Assembly: GCA_900128585.1 (NCBI GenBank)
Contig: LT642179.1
Location: 1-41,016, forward strand
Direction: 5' to 3'
DNA from: Stramenopiles sp. TOSAG23-3
Taxonomy: Eukaryota > Sar
Length of the DNA: 41,016 nt
Shown: piece by piece, positions 29,466 through 38,916 of the stretch
Layout: each line of letters opens with the position of its first letter
Numbering within the stretch: the stretch's first letter is position 1
Made by a program: the position numbers and the translations under genes
Notes under the pieces: model-generated
What the model was told of the DNA's origin: nothing
What the model saw: the letters and a program-made list of their open reading frames with translations, nothing else
Databases searched by the model: none

Positions 29466-30785
29466 TGGGCCGGTGTGTTCGCGCTGTCCACAACTGTCGA
29501 CGTGTTCTTCCTGCGTACTTTCTTCGGTAGTTGGTTTAACTTGCCCAGTTAATTGTAAAAAATCGATGGTCAGTTAATATATTTACGTACTCACTTCTGT
29601 TTGTTAATTAGTTACTTGTGTTTCTTTTCGCAAATCTTAATGTCTTTCTTTTTTGTTCTTTCTTTGTTTAGTTCTTCATTCATTATTTGTTGTAGAGCGA
29701 GTAGTTCTATCTTATTTTTTATAAAAAATAATAATAATACGTAGAGGAGACGAATAAAAAAAATTGTTTTTTTTAAAACTTTTTTTATTTTTTTTATTTA
29801 CTGTAGTACAGTATTATTATTAATTTTATTTTATTGCATTATAGTACATTATGCCTTCTTCTTCTTTCTTCATCATCATACCGTATCATCATTCTAGTCG
29901 TCTTTCTTCTTTGTCTTTATCTCTTATCTACTGGTAGGAATAGTACGACGTATTCCAGTGGAAGAATATAATTATTAAACGTGTACGAAGGAAATAGGAT
30001 AGAGATGGATGGATGGAGAGAGATAGGAAACGGATGGACGGACGGAGAATCTAACCCTAATCCTAATCATAACCATAACCTATATCAACCATCAAAATAA
30101 GTGCAATAAGACTGACGACTACGAGACCACGAGCCCGTCCTAATAAATACGTCGTATGTGAATAAATATTTAATATGAGGAGTCCACGAAGAAGAAGATA
30201 AAAAAAGTCATCACATTTTAATAATTTTAACAGATTGGTGTGTTCATTGTACATTTTATGTGCGCCATTTTTATAAAAATAACTAATATAATATTATACC
30301 TTATTAGACTAACATACAACACAGTGTACAAAATAATAGCATTTTATTATTGTCTCTACGTAGACTAATAAATAATATAATAAAATAATAAATTTTATAG
30401 AATACGAGGAGTCGTCTACGCGTAGGTGGTACAGCAGTATTATTATTTTTATGATGAGCTGAACTCAAAATTACGGAATCTGTAGTCAGTGCCTGGCACC
30501 ACTCGTCGTATTTGTATTAATTAATACCGCCGCCGTGTATTAATTTAAATTATTTATGGTAGTAGTACGGGCACCTGCACGGTTGGTATGTTGGTAATTG
30601 GCGTCGGCGTAATAGTAATTGAACAAGAAGAATGAAAATTATTATTGTTGGGTTCGTTTGTTTTAACATTAGAATTCCTTTTTTCGAAGACAACAGCGTA
30701 ATTAATAATAGAAGAAGTAGAAAACACAGACGTAAACTCTTTGTTTCCCCTTTTTTGCTTACCCCAATTGAGTTCATTCTTCAGT
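29466..30785. other. Bidirectional spacer (KH fusion / lactonase)
   Basis: These 1.3 kb are mostly A+T rich. They contain T-runs, (GGAT)n near 30005, a telomere-like CTAACCCTAATCCTAA stretch at 30051-30066, and GACTACGA / TACGAGGAGTCGTCTA motifs at 30117 and 30403. A TATTAATA-type cluster lies near 30515. No credible gene was seen. Confidence 0.55.
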
Positions 30786-32166
30786 ATGGCGAAACAACCG
30801 TTTGTTTTAGTATCTTCGTATACGAGTAAGTTTCCCCGCCGCCGCCGCCGCCGGCGGCCTTCCCTTCCCTACGATCTCCCTCTCTCAACTAACAGTCTCA
30901 TTACTTTTTCCCTTCTAAGCATTTTCGAATTTGGCGCATGGGCCAAGAGGGACAGAGTCCAAGTATTCTATGTGGACGTTTCGACTCGACCCCTCCGATG
31001 GGCAAATGACCCTGCTTTCCGTGAACGCCGATGACAAAACAACAGTCAACCCAGCGTTCTCAAGAGTTCACCCCACGAAGAACATTTTGTACGCATGCAC
31101 CGAATCCGTAGAAACTAACGGGGAGGTTCTGACTTGGAAGGTGAACCCAAAGACTGGCATGCTTAACCTTATCGGCCGCGCAGACGCGTGTGGCACGTCG
31201 ACCTGTTACATTACTCTCGATAGGCAAGCCAAACGGGCGTTGATAGTGAACTACTGGAACTCTACCATTGTAGTCCTGACCATTTTGCCGAAAATTGGTG
31301 CGATTTCGTCCACATCTCCGTTTATTTTTGATCCCAACAGGGGTCGAGTCATGTCAGTCAGCCACAAGTCCCATGTTAACCATTCGGAAAACGACGAAAA
31401 TGTTCAGAAAGAGAGGCAGCTTGACCCTCACTCCCATGCTGTGATTTTGGATCCGTTTTTCGGAAAGATTGTTTTCGTCCCGGACTTGGGCATGGATTTA
31501 ATCCGGCAAATGGTCTACGATGAAAACACCGGGATAATACAACCGCGGGGGTTTGTGAAGAGTGGCCCACCAGGGAAAGTGGCGCTGGGTCCTCGGTACA
31601 TTGAGTTCCACCCTTCTCTCCACGTGGCCTACGTGGTGAACGAGCTATCCTCGGAAGTGGCAGTGTTTGCGTTCGATAAAGCTATCGCACAGGAAATAAT
31701 CTCTTCGGCAAGTGGCCAAGGCAATGATGACGACGCGGTGAAGCAAACGCTCAGTCTTTTCCAAAACGTAAGGACAATACCGGAAGGGTTTCCACAGGAA
31801 ATGAATACGTGCGGCCGCATCACTGTGCATTCCAGTGGGCGGTTTGTATTGGTGTCTAATCGTGGTCATGACAGCTTGTCAGTTTTCAAAGTGGACAGCG
31901 TTACGGGTAAGCTTTACGATCCGAAGTTTTATCACACTCGAGGAAGCACCCCAAGGCACTTTCAATTCGACCCTTCTGGGCAGTGGTTAATTGTCGCCAA
32001 CCAAGATTCCAACTCCATTAAGGTTTTCCAATTTAATCTTAGCACAGGGGCAATCGACTATACAGGCAACACGTACGCGGTCCCATCCCCAAATTTTGTG
32101 TGCTGTTTTGCACCTCGCAGCCCTTCTGTCGATTCCGACGAACAAGTGCTAGCGTCGAGATTGTGA
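30786..32166 (+). CDS. Lactonase-family beta-propeller (6-phosphogluconolactonase type), one intron
   Basis: There are two exons, 30786-30825 and 30920-32166, giving 428 aa. The family (bacterial Pgl/YbhE, fungal carboxymuconate cyclase-like) folds as a seven-bladed propeller; members hydrolyse 6-phosphogluconolactone or related lactones. Family blocks are clear: LVSSYTT near the start, MWTFRLDPSDGQM, DPHSHAVILDPFFGKIVFVPDLGMD (split over two strands), LGPRYIEFHP followed by VAYVVNELSSEVAVF, ITVHSSGRFVLVSNRGHDSL, and GSTPRHFQFDPSGQWLIVAN. Without splicing, the ATG frame ends at 31034 and the main frame has no early ATG, so exon 1 is needed; it supplies the first propeller strand. No signal peptide is seen; cytosolic action is likely. 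The 3' end meets a relic element. Confidence 0.88.
30826..30919 (+). other. Spliceosomal intron in the lactonase gene
   Basis: The intron is 94 nt, phase 1. The 5' site is GTAAGT directly after ACGA, a branch-type ACTAAC lies near 30885, and a TTTTTCCC tract leads to TTCTAAG. The split codon A|CA gives Thr and joins MAKQPFVLVSSYT to FSNLAHGPRG in frame. The intron also contains a (GCC)n run with a GCCGCCGGCGGC palindrome. Confidence 0.88.
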
Positions 32167-32389
32167 AAACAAAATGTTCAGATTCATGATTCAGTTCCGA
32201 TATCTCACTCGTAGGTGACTCAATCCTTGTACGATTTTCCAAGCAGCGGCTTAATAATTTTAGAGGTGCTCGTTGTCTGTCTTGTAAATCAGTCAAGGGA
32301 TTGTCATCTGTGGGTTGAGACGTCGGGGGAGGGTCGTTTGTGTCATTTTCGATCAGCGGTGCGGTAGATGTGGTTCGATGGCGTGCCAT
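32039..32389 (-). pseudogene. Relic ORF of unknown element (MARHRTTS...), partly antisense to lactonase
   Basis: This is a 116-codon frame. Its first about 75 residues (MARHRTTSTAPLIENDTNDP and onward) lie outside the lactonase, and the opening 25 are conserved in the window's left-edge repeat. The last about 42 codons run antisense through the lactonase 3' end and are probably meaningless. Proline/Asn/Asp-rich sequence with no recognised domain fits a disordered N-terminus of a mobile-element or multicopy-gene product. I treat it as a truncated relic. Confidence 0.4.
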
Positions 32390-32398
32390 CGTCCTGCT
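32317..32398 (-). repeat. Relic dispersed repeat, copy 2
   Basis: This is the gap-free counterpart of 1-82 (about 83% identity), in the same orientation. Here the encoded peptide keeps an ATG (at 32389). Similarity stops abruptly just 5' of the start codon. Confidence 0.7.
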
Positions 32399-32440
32399 GG
32401 CAATGCTCTGATTCCCTGTGTCTTCCTCTGAGGATGAATC

Positions 32441-32573
32441 TTAAATTATTAAAAGCAAGAAAATTGGCTTAAATTATTAAAAACAAGAAAATTGGCTGTT
32501 ATTTAAATTATTAAAAACAAAAAATAAAGGGCTGTTATTTTTCTAAGTTAAACAAGAAAATTGGCTGTTATTT
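32441..32573. repeat. Tandem direct-repeat cluster with AAGAAAATTGGCT core
   Basis: Copies begin at about 32441, 32470, 32504 (degenerate) and 32544. The consensus is TAAATTATTAAAAACAAG followed by AAAATTGGCTGTTATT. Spacing is about 29-40 bases. Confidence 0.85.
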
Positions 32574-32781
32574 AAAGTAATTTAACTATAAGTTTATTTG
32601 AAATTTCCAATTCACCCTTCCTTGCAAATGTAAATTTGTGTTTTGTCCACCAAAGTTGTACTGCCTTCTTGGTATCATACTGCGATTTGTTTCTGCTCCT
32701 TTTTTTTCTATGAACCAAGTTAGGATTAGGGTATGAGGAAGCTAAATTTAATTACTTGAATAACAGCCAATTTTCTTGTTT
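32550..32781. repeat. 23-bp perfect inverted repeat, MITE-like unit
   Basis: Arms at 32550-32572 and 32759-32781 are exact reverse complements (AACAAGAAAATTGGCTGTTA core) enclosing 186 bases with no ORF. The left arm is one member of the direct-repeat cluster. Size and structure suggest a non-autonomous terminal-inverted-repeat element, but no clear target-site duplication was seen. Confidence 0.5.
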
Positions 32782-32863
32782 TTTTCTATGATAGATCGAT
32801 TTAACGTTACGTTCGCTTGACACAAGACCATCTCTAAAAAATTAAAGCACATTTTGTTTTTTC

Positions 32864-34612
32864 TTAATGTTCGCTAAAGCTCAACAGCTCGACATCATAA
32901 ATTAGAACCGCATTGGGTGGGACCAGACCGGGCAAACCAAACTCTCCAAACCCTAACGCTGGGGGGATGATAATTTTTGCCCGCTCGCCTACACTCAGCT
33001 GGGACACCCCATTGTTTATTCCCTTAATTACCTGTTCGGCTCCAATCCTAAAGCGCAAGGGTTTTCTGCGATCTCGGGAAGAGTCGAACATTGCGCCTCC
33101 CGATAGGTATGAGTTGTAATGGAGAATAGCCCAGTCTCCTTTTTTCGGATAATTCTTTCCGTCTCCAGCGCTAAAAATTTCAACATTGACCCTGGTTGAC
33201 TGCCGCAGCTCATTCATGCTTTTCCCTCCAGTACCCAACAAAAATTGTTTCGATAACGCCATTTTCTGCGACGGGGATTCAGGGTTAGGCGAATGAGGTG
33301 ATCCGACTCGCTGGTGCCCATCTTCGTGCCCGCCGTGAACATGAACAGGTCGATAGGAATTGGTGTTATGGAAAAATTGAGAGCAATAACGACAAATTGG
33401 CACTTTATCGTAGCATCGAGGCACCTTTGCCAACATCCCCCCGGCTTCACCGCCGTTCAGTCCCCATTTCTGTCGAAGGTCGAGGACCGCTTTAAAGGAA
33501 ATTTTTAACGGCAGGTTGACATTCAAGTATTCCAAGCGACACAGAGCACATTTCTTTTTGTTTTTACCACTGTATTTTTCTTGAGACCGGGCTATTGACA
33601 AATAATCTAAGTCTATTTCGTTCTTCTCCAGGAGATCTTCCCATATCGCAGTGTCTAACGCATTTTCCTTCTGAATCTTCATGTTTTTTCGAAGCATCTT
33701 GAACCGTACATCCCACGGCATCCAGCTCTCGTTCGAACGCCTGGACATGAACTGTCGCATGACGGTCGCTTCATCTAGGTCTTCTTCAAGGTCCATCATA
33801 AGGTGCGGGTCGTTCGTGTCGGACATCGGCGACCCGATGCCCCCCGAGCTTCCGGCGCCGCCCATGCGCCTCGTATCGTTCGCAGCAATGCCCATGTCAA
33901 TTTTCTTCTTCGCCAATTGCCGCTTGCGTTTCTCTGCTTGTTTTTTTCGTTGGCTGGGTCCTAAAGACCGCTCCAGGCTCATTTGCAGGTCATGGACGGA
34001 CTGAGACTTGAGCTGAAACTTCGACATGGCCTCTTGCGCACGTCGCGCCTCTTTCCTCGCGTCGTTTCGGATTTGCTTTTCAGCAATTATTCGATCTTTG
34101 GTGGACGTGACCTTAAGCTTGTCTTTCGGAACTTTTACGTGCGCCAGTGGTTCTAGCCGAGTCTTCGACTTGGTTGAGCCCTTCAAATTGGACATGGACG
34201 AACTCCCTATCGACGAAGAGCGCCTCTTACCACGCTTCGGCCCAAAACTCCCCAGTTTTGTTTCTACCATTTCTTGGATAAGAATTTCCAGCAGCGACGG
34301 GTACGACGGAGTTCGCCGTTTGTTCTGTTCGCACAGGGTCGCCAAGTCGAGGTAGGTGCTCATATCGTACCATGCCTTCACCGACGGCGCGTCATACTCA
34401 AGCTTCTTGAGTTCGGTGTCGAAAACGCTCAGCGTCCTTTCAAAACCGCGCTCTTGCAAAAAGTTACGAAGCATCGTTTGCGCAAAGCCTAAAACTACGT
34501 CGCTCTCTTTCGTTACCATGCTGGAAGACCCGTTCTTGCCAATATCTGCAGGCGATTCGCGTACAATTTTTCGCCGTGGCTTGAGCAAGGCGGCTGCCTC
34601 AGGGTTGTACAT
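32864..34612 (-). CDS. LisH-CxxC-FKBP-type protein
   Basis: The product is 582 aa. A LisH-like motif (about 38-70, VLGFAQTMLRNFLQERGFERTL, split as seen) is followed by basic linkers and a helix. Paired cysteines come next, C355-x2-C358 and C400...C407-x2-C410 in CALC...RCYDKVPICRYCSQFF, probably a zinc site. The end is an FKBP-type peptidyl-prolyl isomerase domain (about 474-580, FDSSRDRRKPLRF, QVIKG, QLSVGERAKIIIPP, VLIYDVELL). Against FKBP12 the active-site Asp of FDSSRD is kept. The floor Trp (WEEGV) is Ile here, and the Tyr of AYG is Phe, so catalysis or drug binding may be weak. LisH promotes dimerisation and occurs in cytoskeletal or ciliary proteins. The LisH/Cys-pair/FKBP arrangement suggests a scaffold rather than a free isomerase (inference). 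The start is the first ATG. Confidence 0.85.
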   Translation of the reverse strand: MYNPEAAALLKPRRKIVRESPADIGKNGSSSMVTKESDVVLGFAQTMLRNFLQERGFERTLSVFDTELKKLEYDAPSVKAWYDMSTYLDLATLCEQNKRRTPSYPSLLEILIQEMVETKLGSFGPKRGKRRSSSIGSSSMSNLKGSTKSKTRLEPLAHVKVPKDKLKVTSTKDRIIAEKQIRNDARKEARRAQEAMSKFQLKSQSVHDLQMSLERSLGPSQRKKQAEKRKRQLAKKKIDMGIAANDTRRMGGAGSSGGIGSPMSDTNDPHLMMDLEEDLDEATVMRQFMSRRSNESWMPWDVRFKMLRKNMKIQKENALDTAIWEDLLEKNEIDLDYLSIARSQEKYSGKNKKKCALCRLEYLNVNLPLKISFKAVLDLRQKWGLNGGEAGGMLAKVPRCYDKVPICRYCSQFFHNTNSYRPVHVHGGHEDGHQRVGSPHSPNPESPSQKMALSKQFLLGTGGKSMNELRQSTRVNVEIFSAGDGKNYPKKGDWAILHYNSYLSGGAMFDSSRDRRKPLRFRIGAEQVIKGINNGVSQLSVGERAKIIIPPALGFGEFGLPGLVPPNAVLIYDVELLSFSEH

Positions 34613-35995
34613 CTTCTTGACACGTGTGCTGGTGCGGGTTACTTGTTTTCTTTATTTGAAACACAAACAATATAAAAACAATTCCGGAGTTAAAGTGTCT
34701 TAATTATTCCAAACGCAGGTTGATTTGATTTATAAAATTAACGATTTCTTCTCCGATTTCAAGTATTAAAAAAGTTAGATATTTTCTTCTTGTTTAATTT
34801 TTATTGTTTGTTTTTTGTGTGTGATTGTTTTTTTCTTCTTCTTCTTCTTCTTCTTGGTACTTTCTTGTTGTTGGTTGTTGTTCTGCTGGGTCCGCCGATA
34901 GATCAAATGATGGGAGGAAGGGGAGGGGCATAGGGCGGGGGGCGGGAGGAATACAATAATAATAATACAATTGATCATTTTTTATTCTTCATTTTTTTAT
35001 TTATTTAGACTTATTATTATATTACAGTCTATACTACGTACGTACATAGCTAGTATAATATTCTATCAAGTACGTACGAGTGAATTAGTGTATTGTACGT
35101 AGTGTAACATTATTATAACTAGACGACTCTTCACAATCATCCCAACCCAACCCCCAAACCACAACGGACAAGTGGTTTTTTGACCAACAATTAACTAGAC
35201 GACTAGTAATACGAGGTAGTCGTCTCCTCAGCTGTATTATTACATACGAGGAGACTACGATAGTCTAATAAATAACATCGTACGAGAGGGAATGAAGATT
35301 AAGAGATGAAGAGTGACGGTCCTCAATCTTCATTCTCTTTTCTTCATTTCTTCTTCATTTCTTTTTTTCACATTTCTTCATTCGATTCATTCTTCTGAAC
35401 GTTGCCCCTTCCTCTGCCGTTTTATATTTCTATACTATTTCTATATTACAGTATGTTTTTATTTAACCCTCTTCCTCTATTTATTTTTACTACCTCGTAC
35501 TCCTCGGATGACAAAGTAGTAGCGCAGCGTAGCCTTGAAATATGTAGTATTTCGTATTTTACGTCTACGTAGTGATAGACGACTACGAGGTAAGAGGACT
35601 CCTCGTAATACACTTTCTTACCTATAGATAGTATTGGTATAATATAATAGTAGGTACGTAGAAGATTTGCTCTTCTTTTTAATTTTTATTATTATACTAT
35701 TATATACACTCTATACTACTACTACCAGTATTACATAATAATAATTACGACACTACTTCTTTTTTTTTAATATTAATTCGAAACAGCATTTGCCACATTC
35801 ATGAAAGGAGTTCAAACGTAATTTAAAGTGTAATGTCGATGAAAGATATTTATCATTTGTTATTTAGTTTTTAACCGACTGCTATTTATTGAATAGATCA
35901 CTCTTTAACAATCAAAATATTTTCACGAGAGAGTGTACTTTCAACAACAATTGAGAGCTCTGCTTGACGGGAGGGGTATAAAAAGAGCTGGAAAT
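34613..35995. other. Bidirectional spacer with recurring TAGACGACTACGAGG motifs
   Basis: These 1.4 kb lie between divergent FKBP and ankyrin genes. They are A+T rich, with (CTT)n near 34832-34853. A dense set of GACTACGA/TAGACGAC motifs, several as inverted pairs, lies at 35119-35270 and 35497-35612. A TATAAAAAG sits at 35977, only 19 bases before the ankyrin ATG. No gene was seen. Confidence 0.55.
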
Positions 35996-38836
35996 ATGGG
36001 TTACAGCGACGACGAGGAAAACGTCCCAGTTTCTACCGCTGAAGTAAAAGTGCCACGGATAGCCTTTCCCCCGCAAGAGCACACCTTGTGGTCTGCCTGC
36101 TACTTTGGAAACGAACAGCTTGCTGAAGAGTTTATTGCCGAAGACCCTGAATGCATATTGGACATAGACGAGCACGGGAAGACGCCGCTGCACTACTCTC
36201 TTGCACGCAGTAGCATACGGACCGCGTCCGTTGTGCTTTCTGTTCCACTTGAGGAGCAGTGCACGATATACAAAGATAAATTATTAGAGTTAGCGAAACG
36301 CTCACACAAAATGGGACGTTCCATGGTAAACGAAGAGGACTTGCGCCTGTGCGAACAGTGGCTCAACGAAGAACGCAGTAGGTACGCGTCGGAGTTCCAA
36401 GCCCAGTGCTGCCAAGTAACGTTCGACATGTTGTGCATCATGGACAACAATGGCTTGGCGCCGCTGCACTACGCTGCAACGACTCGGGACAACACTCTAA
36501 GTAACATCGTACAGCTTTGGTCGACCTTTGCGCAGAGCCATATCCAGTTCCGTGACAACAAGCGGGCCTTTGGAGCCGGCTCTGCTGCTGACGAAAACTC
36601 GTTGGCAAACCGCCTGATGAAACATGAAAACAGCGTCGTCAAGCGGAAAACGAAGAAAATAGCGCTGAAGAATGTAAACGTCAAGGACAAAAACGGCAAC
36701 ACGCCGCTGCACTATGCTGCTGCGTCGGGGAGCAACAGTGCACTGCGTCTATTGGTGTCTTTAGGGGCGGACAAAATGATTCGAAACAAGAACGGGCAAA
36801 CCCCAACAGAACTGGCGAAAGATCGGTTCTGTCGAATGGCGCTGATGCAGATGGCCGAAGCTGCAGACGCTGCCATCGATCAACGATCGCCCGTAGATAT
36901 AAACGAGGGCGACGAAAGTGGGGACGAAAGCGGATCCACCAAAGACAGCGTAAAGTCAGTCAGTAAAATGCGAACGATGAAAAGTTTAATCGATCGGGGG
37001 GAAGATGTGAATGGTGTGTCTTCTATCCAGTCCAACACTGCACTCCACAGGGCAGCCATTCGCGGCCAGGTTGATGTGACAGAAACGTTGCTGAAGTCTG
37101 GCGCAGATGTTGAGCAAACAAACTGCAACGGATGGACTCCCTTGCATTGCTGCGCTTATTTCAGTTCTCGGGACCACCGCAGTGTCGCCGCAGCACTTTT
37201 GGATGCTGATGCAGACATAGACGCACGGACACTGAGAAAGCGCACGGCATTGCACATTTGTGTGCTTCAACTGAACGTGGACTCTTCCACGCCAAAACCC
37301 GCGGCAAAGCCGAACAAAACGTTAAAACAATCGTCTGAAAAGTGGCTCAGGGCACAATGGGGAAGCTACGATGAGAATACCAGAAGCAACCAGAGGTGTC
37401 CGCAGCGAAAAATTCGACAGTCCAAAGAAATCAGTGATTCAGTTATTGGAATGATTGGATTGCTAATTCGAAGCGGTTGCCGCATTGATGCCAAGGACGG
37501 CGATGGTAAAACAGCGTTGCACCACGCGGCTGAGTACGGTAATCCCAGAACGGTTTTTGAACTGATCCAATTGGGAGCCGACCTGTACGCAACATGCAAG
37601 CGTGGGTTCACTGCATTGCACTACGCAGCTACTCGTGGAAACGACGAAGTAGTGCTTTTGTTAGTAAAGTTAGATTGTGAAGATAGAAAGCTGAAAATGA
37701 TGAGAAATTGTGCTCACCAACGGCCCTTTGATGTAGCATCGACACGGAGAACTCGGGAAGCTATGATTAATTTGTGGGAAGCATGCGAAGATGGACAGCT
37801 GGAGCGTGTGCGGGGGTACTTGAGTAATGTGCCATCCATTGGCCGGAACGATTCCGGCGCAGTCACGGGAGAGGAGGTTTTATCAGCTCTAAAACCTTGG
37901 ATGCCCGTTACAGTCAGAGAAAAAACTCGAAAGTCGAAACGCTCGTGTTTACATTTGGTTGCCATTGGTGCGGGCGTTGCCAGGAGTGACATTGCAAACA
38001 AGTTGAAAAGTAAACGCAGGATTGACCGCGGTGTCAATAGCGATAAATTTTCCAAAAATCTGAAGCAGAAACTATCGAACTTTAAATTACTGACAAAATT
38101 ACTGCTGTCTAAAGGCGCCTCTGCAAACGAAAAGGACCAGTACGGAGCTACCCCGTTAATGTACGCAGCACAAGGGGGGATTTGCTCGATGATGAAAATC
38201 CTTTTTCGCGACGGGGATGCCGACCTGGAAATTCGCGACAAGTACGGAAACACGGCAATGCACTACGCGATTGCTTACAGCCAAATTGCAGCAGCCAATT
38301 TCTTGGAAGACCAAGGCGCAGATGCACTGGCTCTGAATGATAACGATGAGTCTCCAACGGATGTAGCTGCTATCCGGAAGGACCTTCTTCCTCACTTGAG
38401 CAAAAAAGCAATGAGACGTTTCGCAGCATCAAGAAAGAGTGCAAAAAAGAAGAAGTCGAGGAAATCAGATGACGATGACGATTATGATGATGACTACGAA
38501 GATGACGGCGATCAAACGGAAGACGGGTACTCAAGTTATTCTTCATCCGCGAACGACACCAAGGCAAGGACGAAGTCAAAGTCAGCGACGAAAAAATTGA
38601 CTGATATTGCAAAAGATGTAGATCGAAAGAAAAAGAGCAGTAGCTTGAAAGATATAGCCGATGAGGTGGATGAAGAAGAGAGTCAAGAAAAACCAACAAA
38701 ACCATCACGACCATCAAAAAGGAAAGGAAAACCAGTCGAAAATGCAAAACCACCAAGTGGTCGTCCCGGAGGACGCCCTGCTGGTCGCCCCGGAGGTCGT
38801 CCAGGGCGCGGAGGTCGCCCAAAACCATCAAGTTGA
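35996..38836 (+). CDS. Large ankyrin-repeat protein
   Basis: The product is 946 aa. About eleven ankyrin repeats are spread over residues 30-800, recognised by TPLHYSLA, APLHYAA, TPLHYAAASG, TALHRAAIRG, TPLHCCA, TALHICV, TALHHAAEYG, TALHYAATRG, TPLMYAAQGG and TAMHYAIAYS. They are broken by inserts: an acidic one near 320 and basic ones near 440 and 690. Ankyrin arrays bind partner proteins; no catalytic domain is visible. After 810 comes a Lys/Asp-rich disordered region and a tail of GRP/GGR repeats (GRPGGRPAGRPGGRPGRGGR) that resembles AT-hook or RGG-type nucleic-acid-binding sequence. Nuclear or chromatin association is therefore possible, but unproven. The start is the first ATG; the frame extends 21 codons upstream only from GTG. 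No intron is evident. Confidence 0.85.
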   Translation: MGYSDDEENVPVSTAEVKVPRIAFPPQEHTLWSACYFGNEQLAEEFIAEDPECILDIDEHGKTPLHYSLARSSIRTASVVLSVPLEEQCTIYKDKLLELAKRSHKMGRSMVNEEDLRLCEQWLNEERSRYASEFQAQCCQVTFDMLCIMDNNGLAPLHYAATTRDNTLSNIVQLWSTFAQSHIQFRDNKRAFGAGSAADENSLANRLMKHENSVVKRKTKKIALKNVNVKDKNGNTPLHYAAASGSNSALRLLVSLGADKMIRNKNGQTPTELAKDRFCRMALMQMAEAADAAIDQRSPVDINEGDESGDESGSTKDSVKSVSKMRTMKSLIDRGEDVNGVSSIQSNTALHRAAIRGQVDVTETLLKSGADVEQTNCNGWTPLHCCAYFSSRDHRSVAAALLDADADIDARTLRKRTALHICVLQLNVDSSTPKPAAKPNKTLKQSSEKWLRAQWGSYDENTRSNQRCPQRKIRQSKEISDSVIGMIGLLIRSGCRIDAKDGDGKTALHHAAEYGNPRTVFELIQLGADLYATCKRGFTALHYAATRGNDEVVLLLVKLDCEDRKLKMMRNCAHQRPFDVASTRRTREAMINLWEACEDGQLERVRGYLSNVPSIGRNDSGAVTGEEVLSALKPWMPVTVREKTRKSKRSCLHLVAIGAGVARSDIANKLKSKRRIDRGVNSDKFSKNLKQKLSNFKLLTKLLLSKGASANEKDQYGATPLMYAAQGGICSMMKILFRDGDADLEIRDKYGNTAMHYAIAYSQIAAANFLEDQGADALALNDNDESPTDVAAIRKDLLPHLSKKAMRRFAASRKSAKKKKSRKSDDDDDYDDDYEDDGDQTEDGYSSYSSSANDTKARTKSKSATKKLTDIAKDVDRKKKSSSLKDIADEVDEEESQEKPTKPSRPSKRKGKPVENAKPPSGRPGGRPAGRPGGRPGRGGRPKPSS

Positions 38837-38916
38837 GTTGTGCAGCCCAAAATTTAAAAAAAGGTAATTAAATATTTTCCTGCGTAAAAAACTTTAATTT
38901 AGAAAAAATGTTTAAC

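Larger units (their letters stand above)
32167..32863. other. Spacer with relic mobile-element sequences
   Basis: This spacer lies between convergent lactonase and FKBP genes. It contains relic repeat copy 2, a direct-repeat cluster (32441-32573), and an inverted partner at 32759-32781. It also has a 13-base TTTTTTTCTATGA duplication (32701 and 32779 regions) and a telomere-like TTAGGATTAGGG at 32720-32731. No intact gene was seen. Confidence 0.6.

Noticed and set aside
35977-35985. TATAAAAAG as a TATA box for the ankyrin gene
   Set aside because: It lies only 19 bases before the start codon, so transcription from it would begin at or after the ATG; probably chance in A-rich leader.
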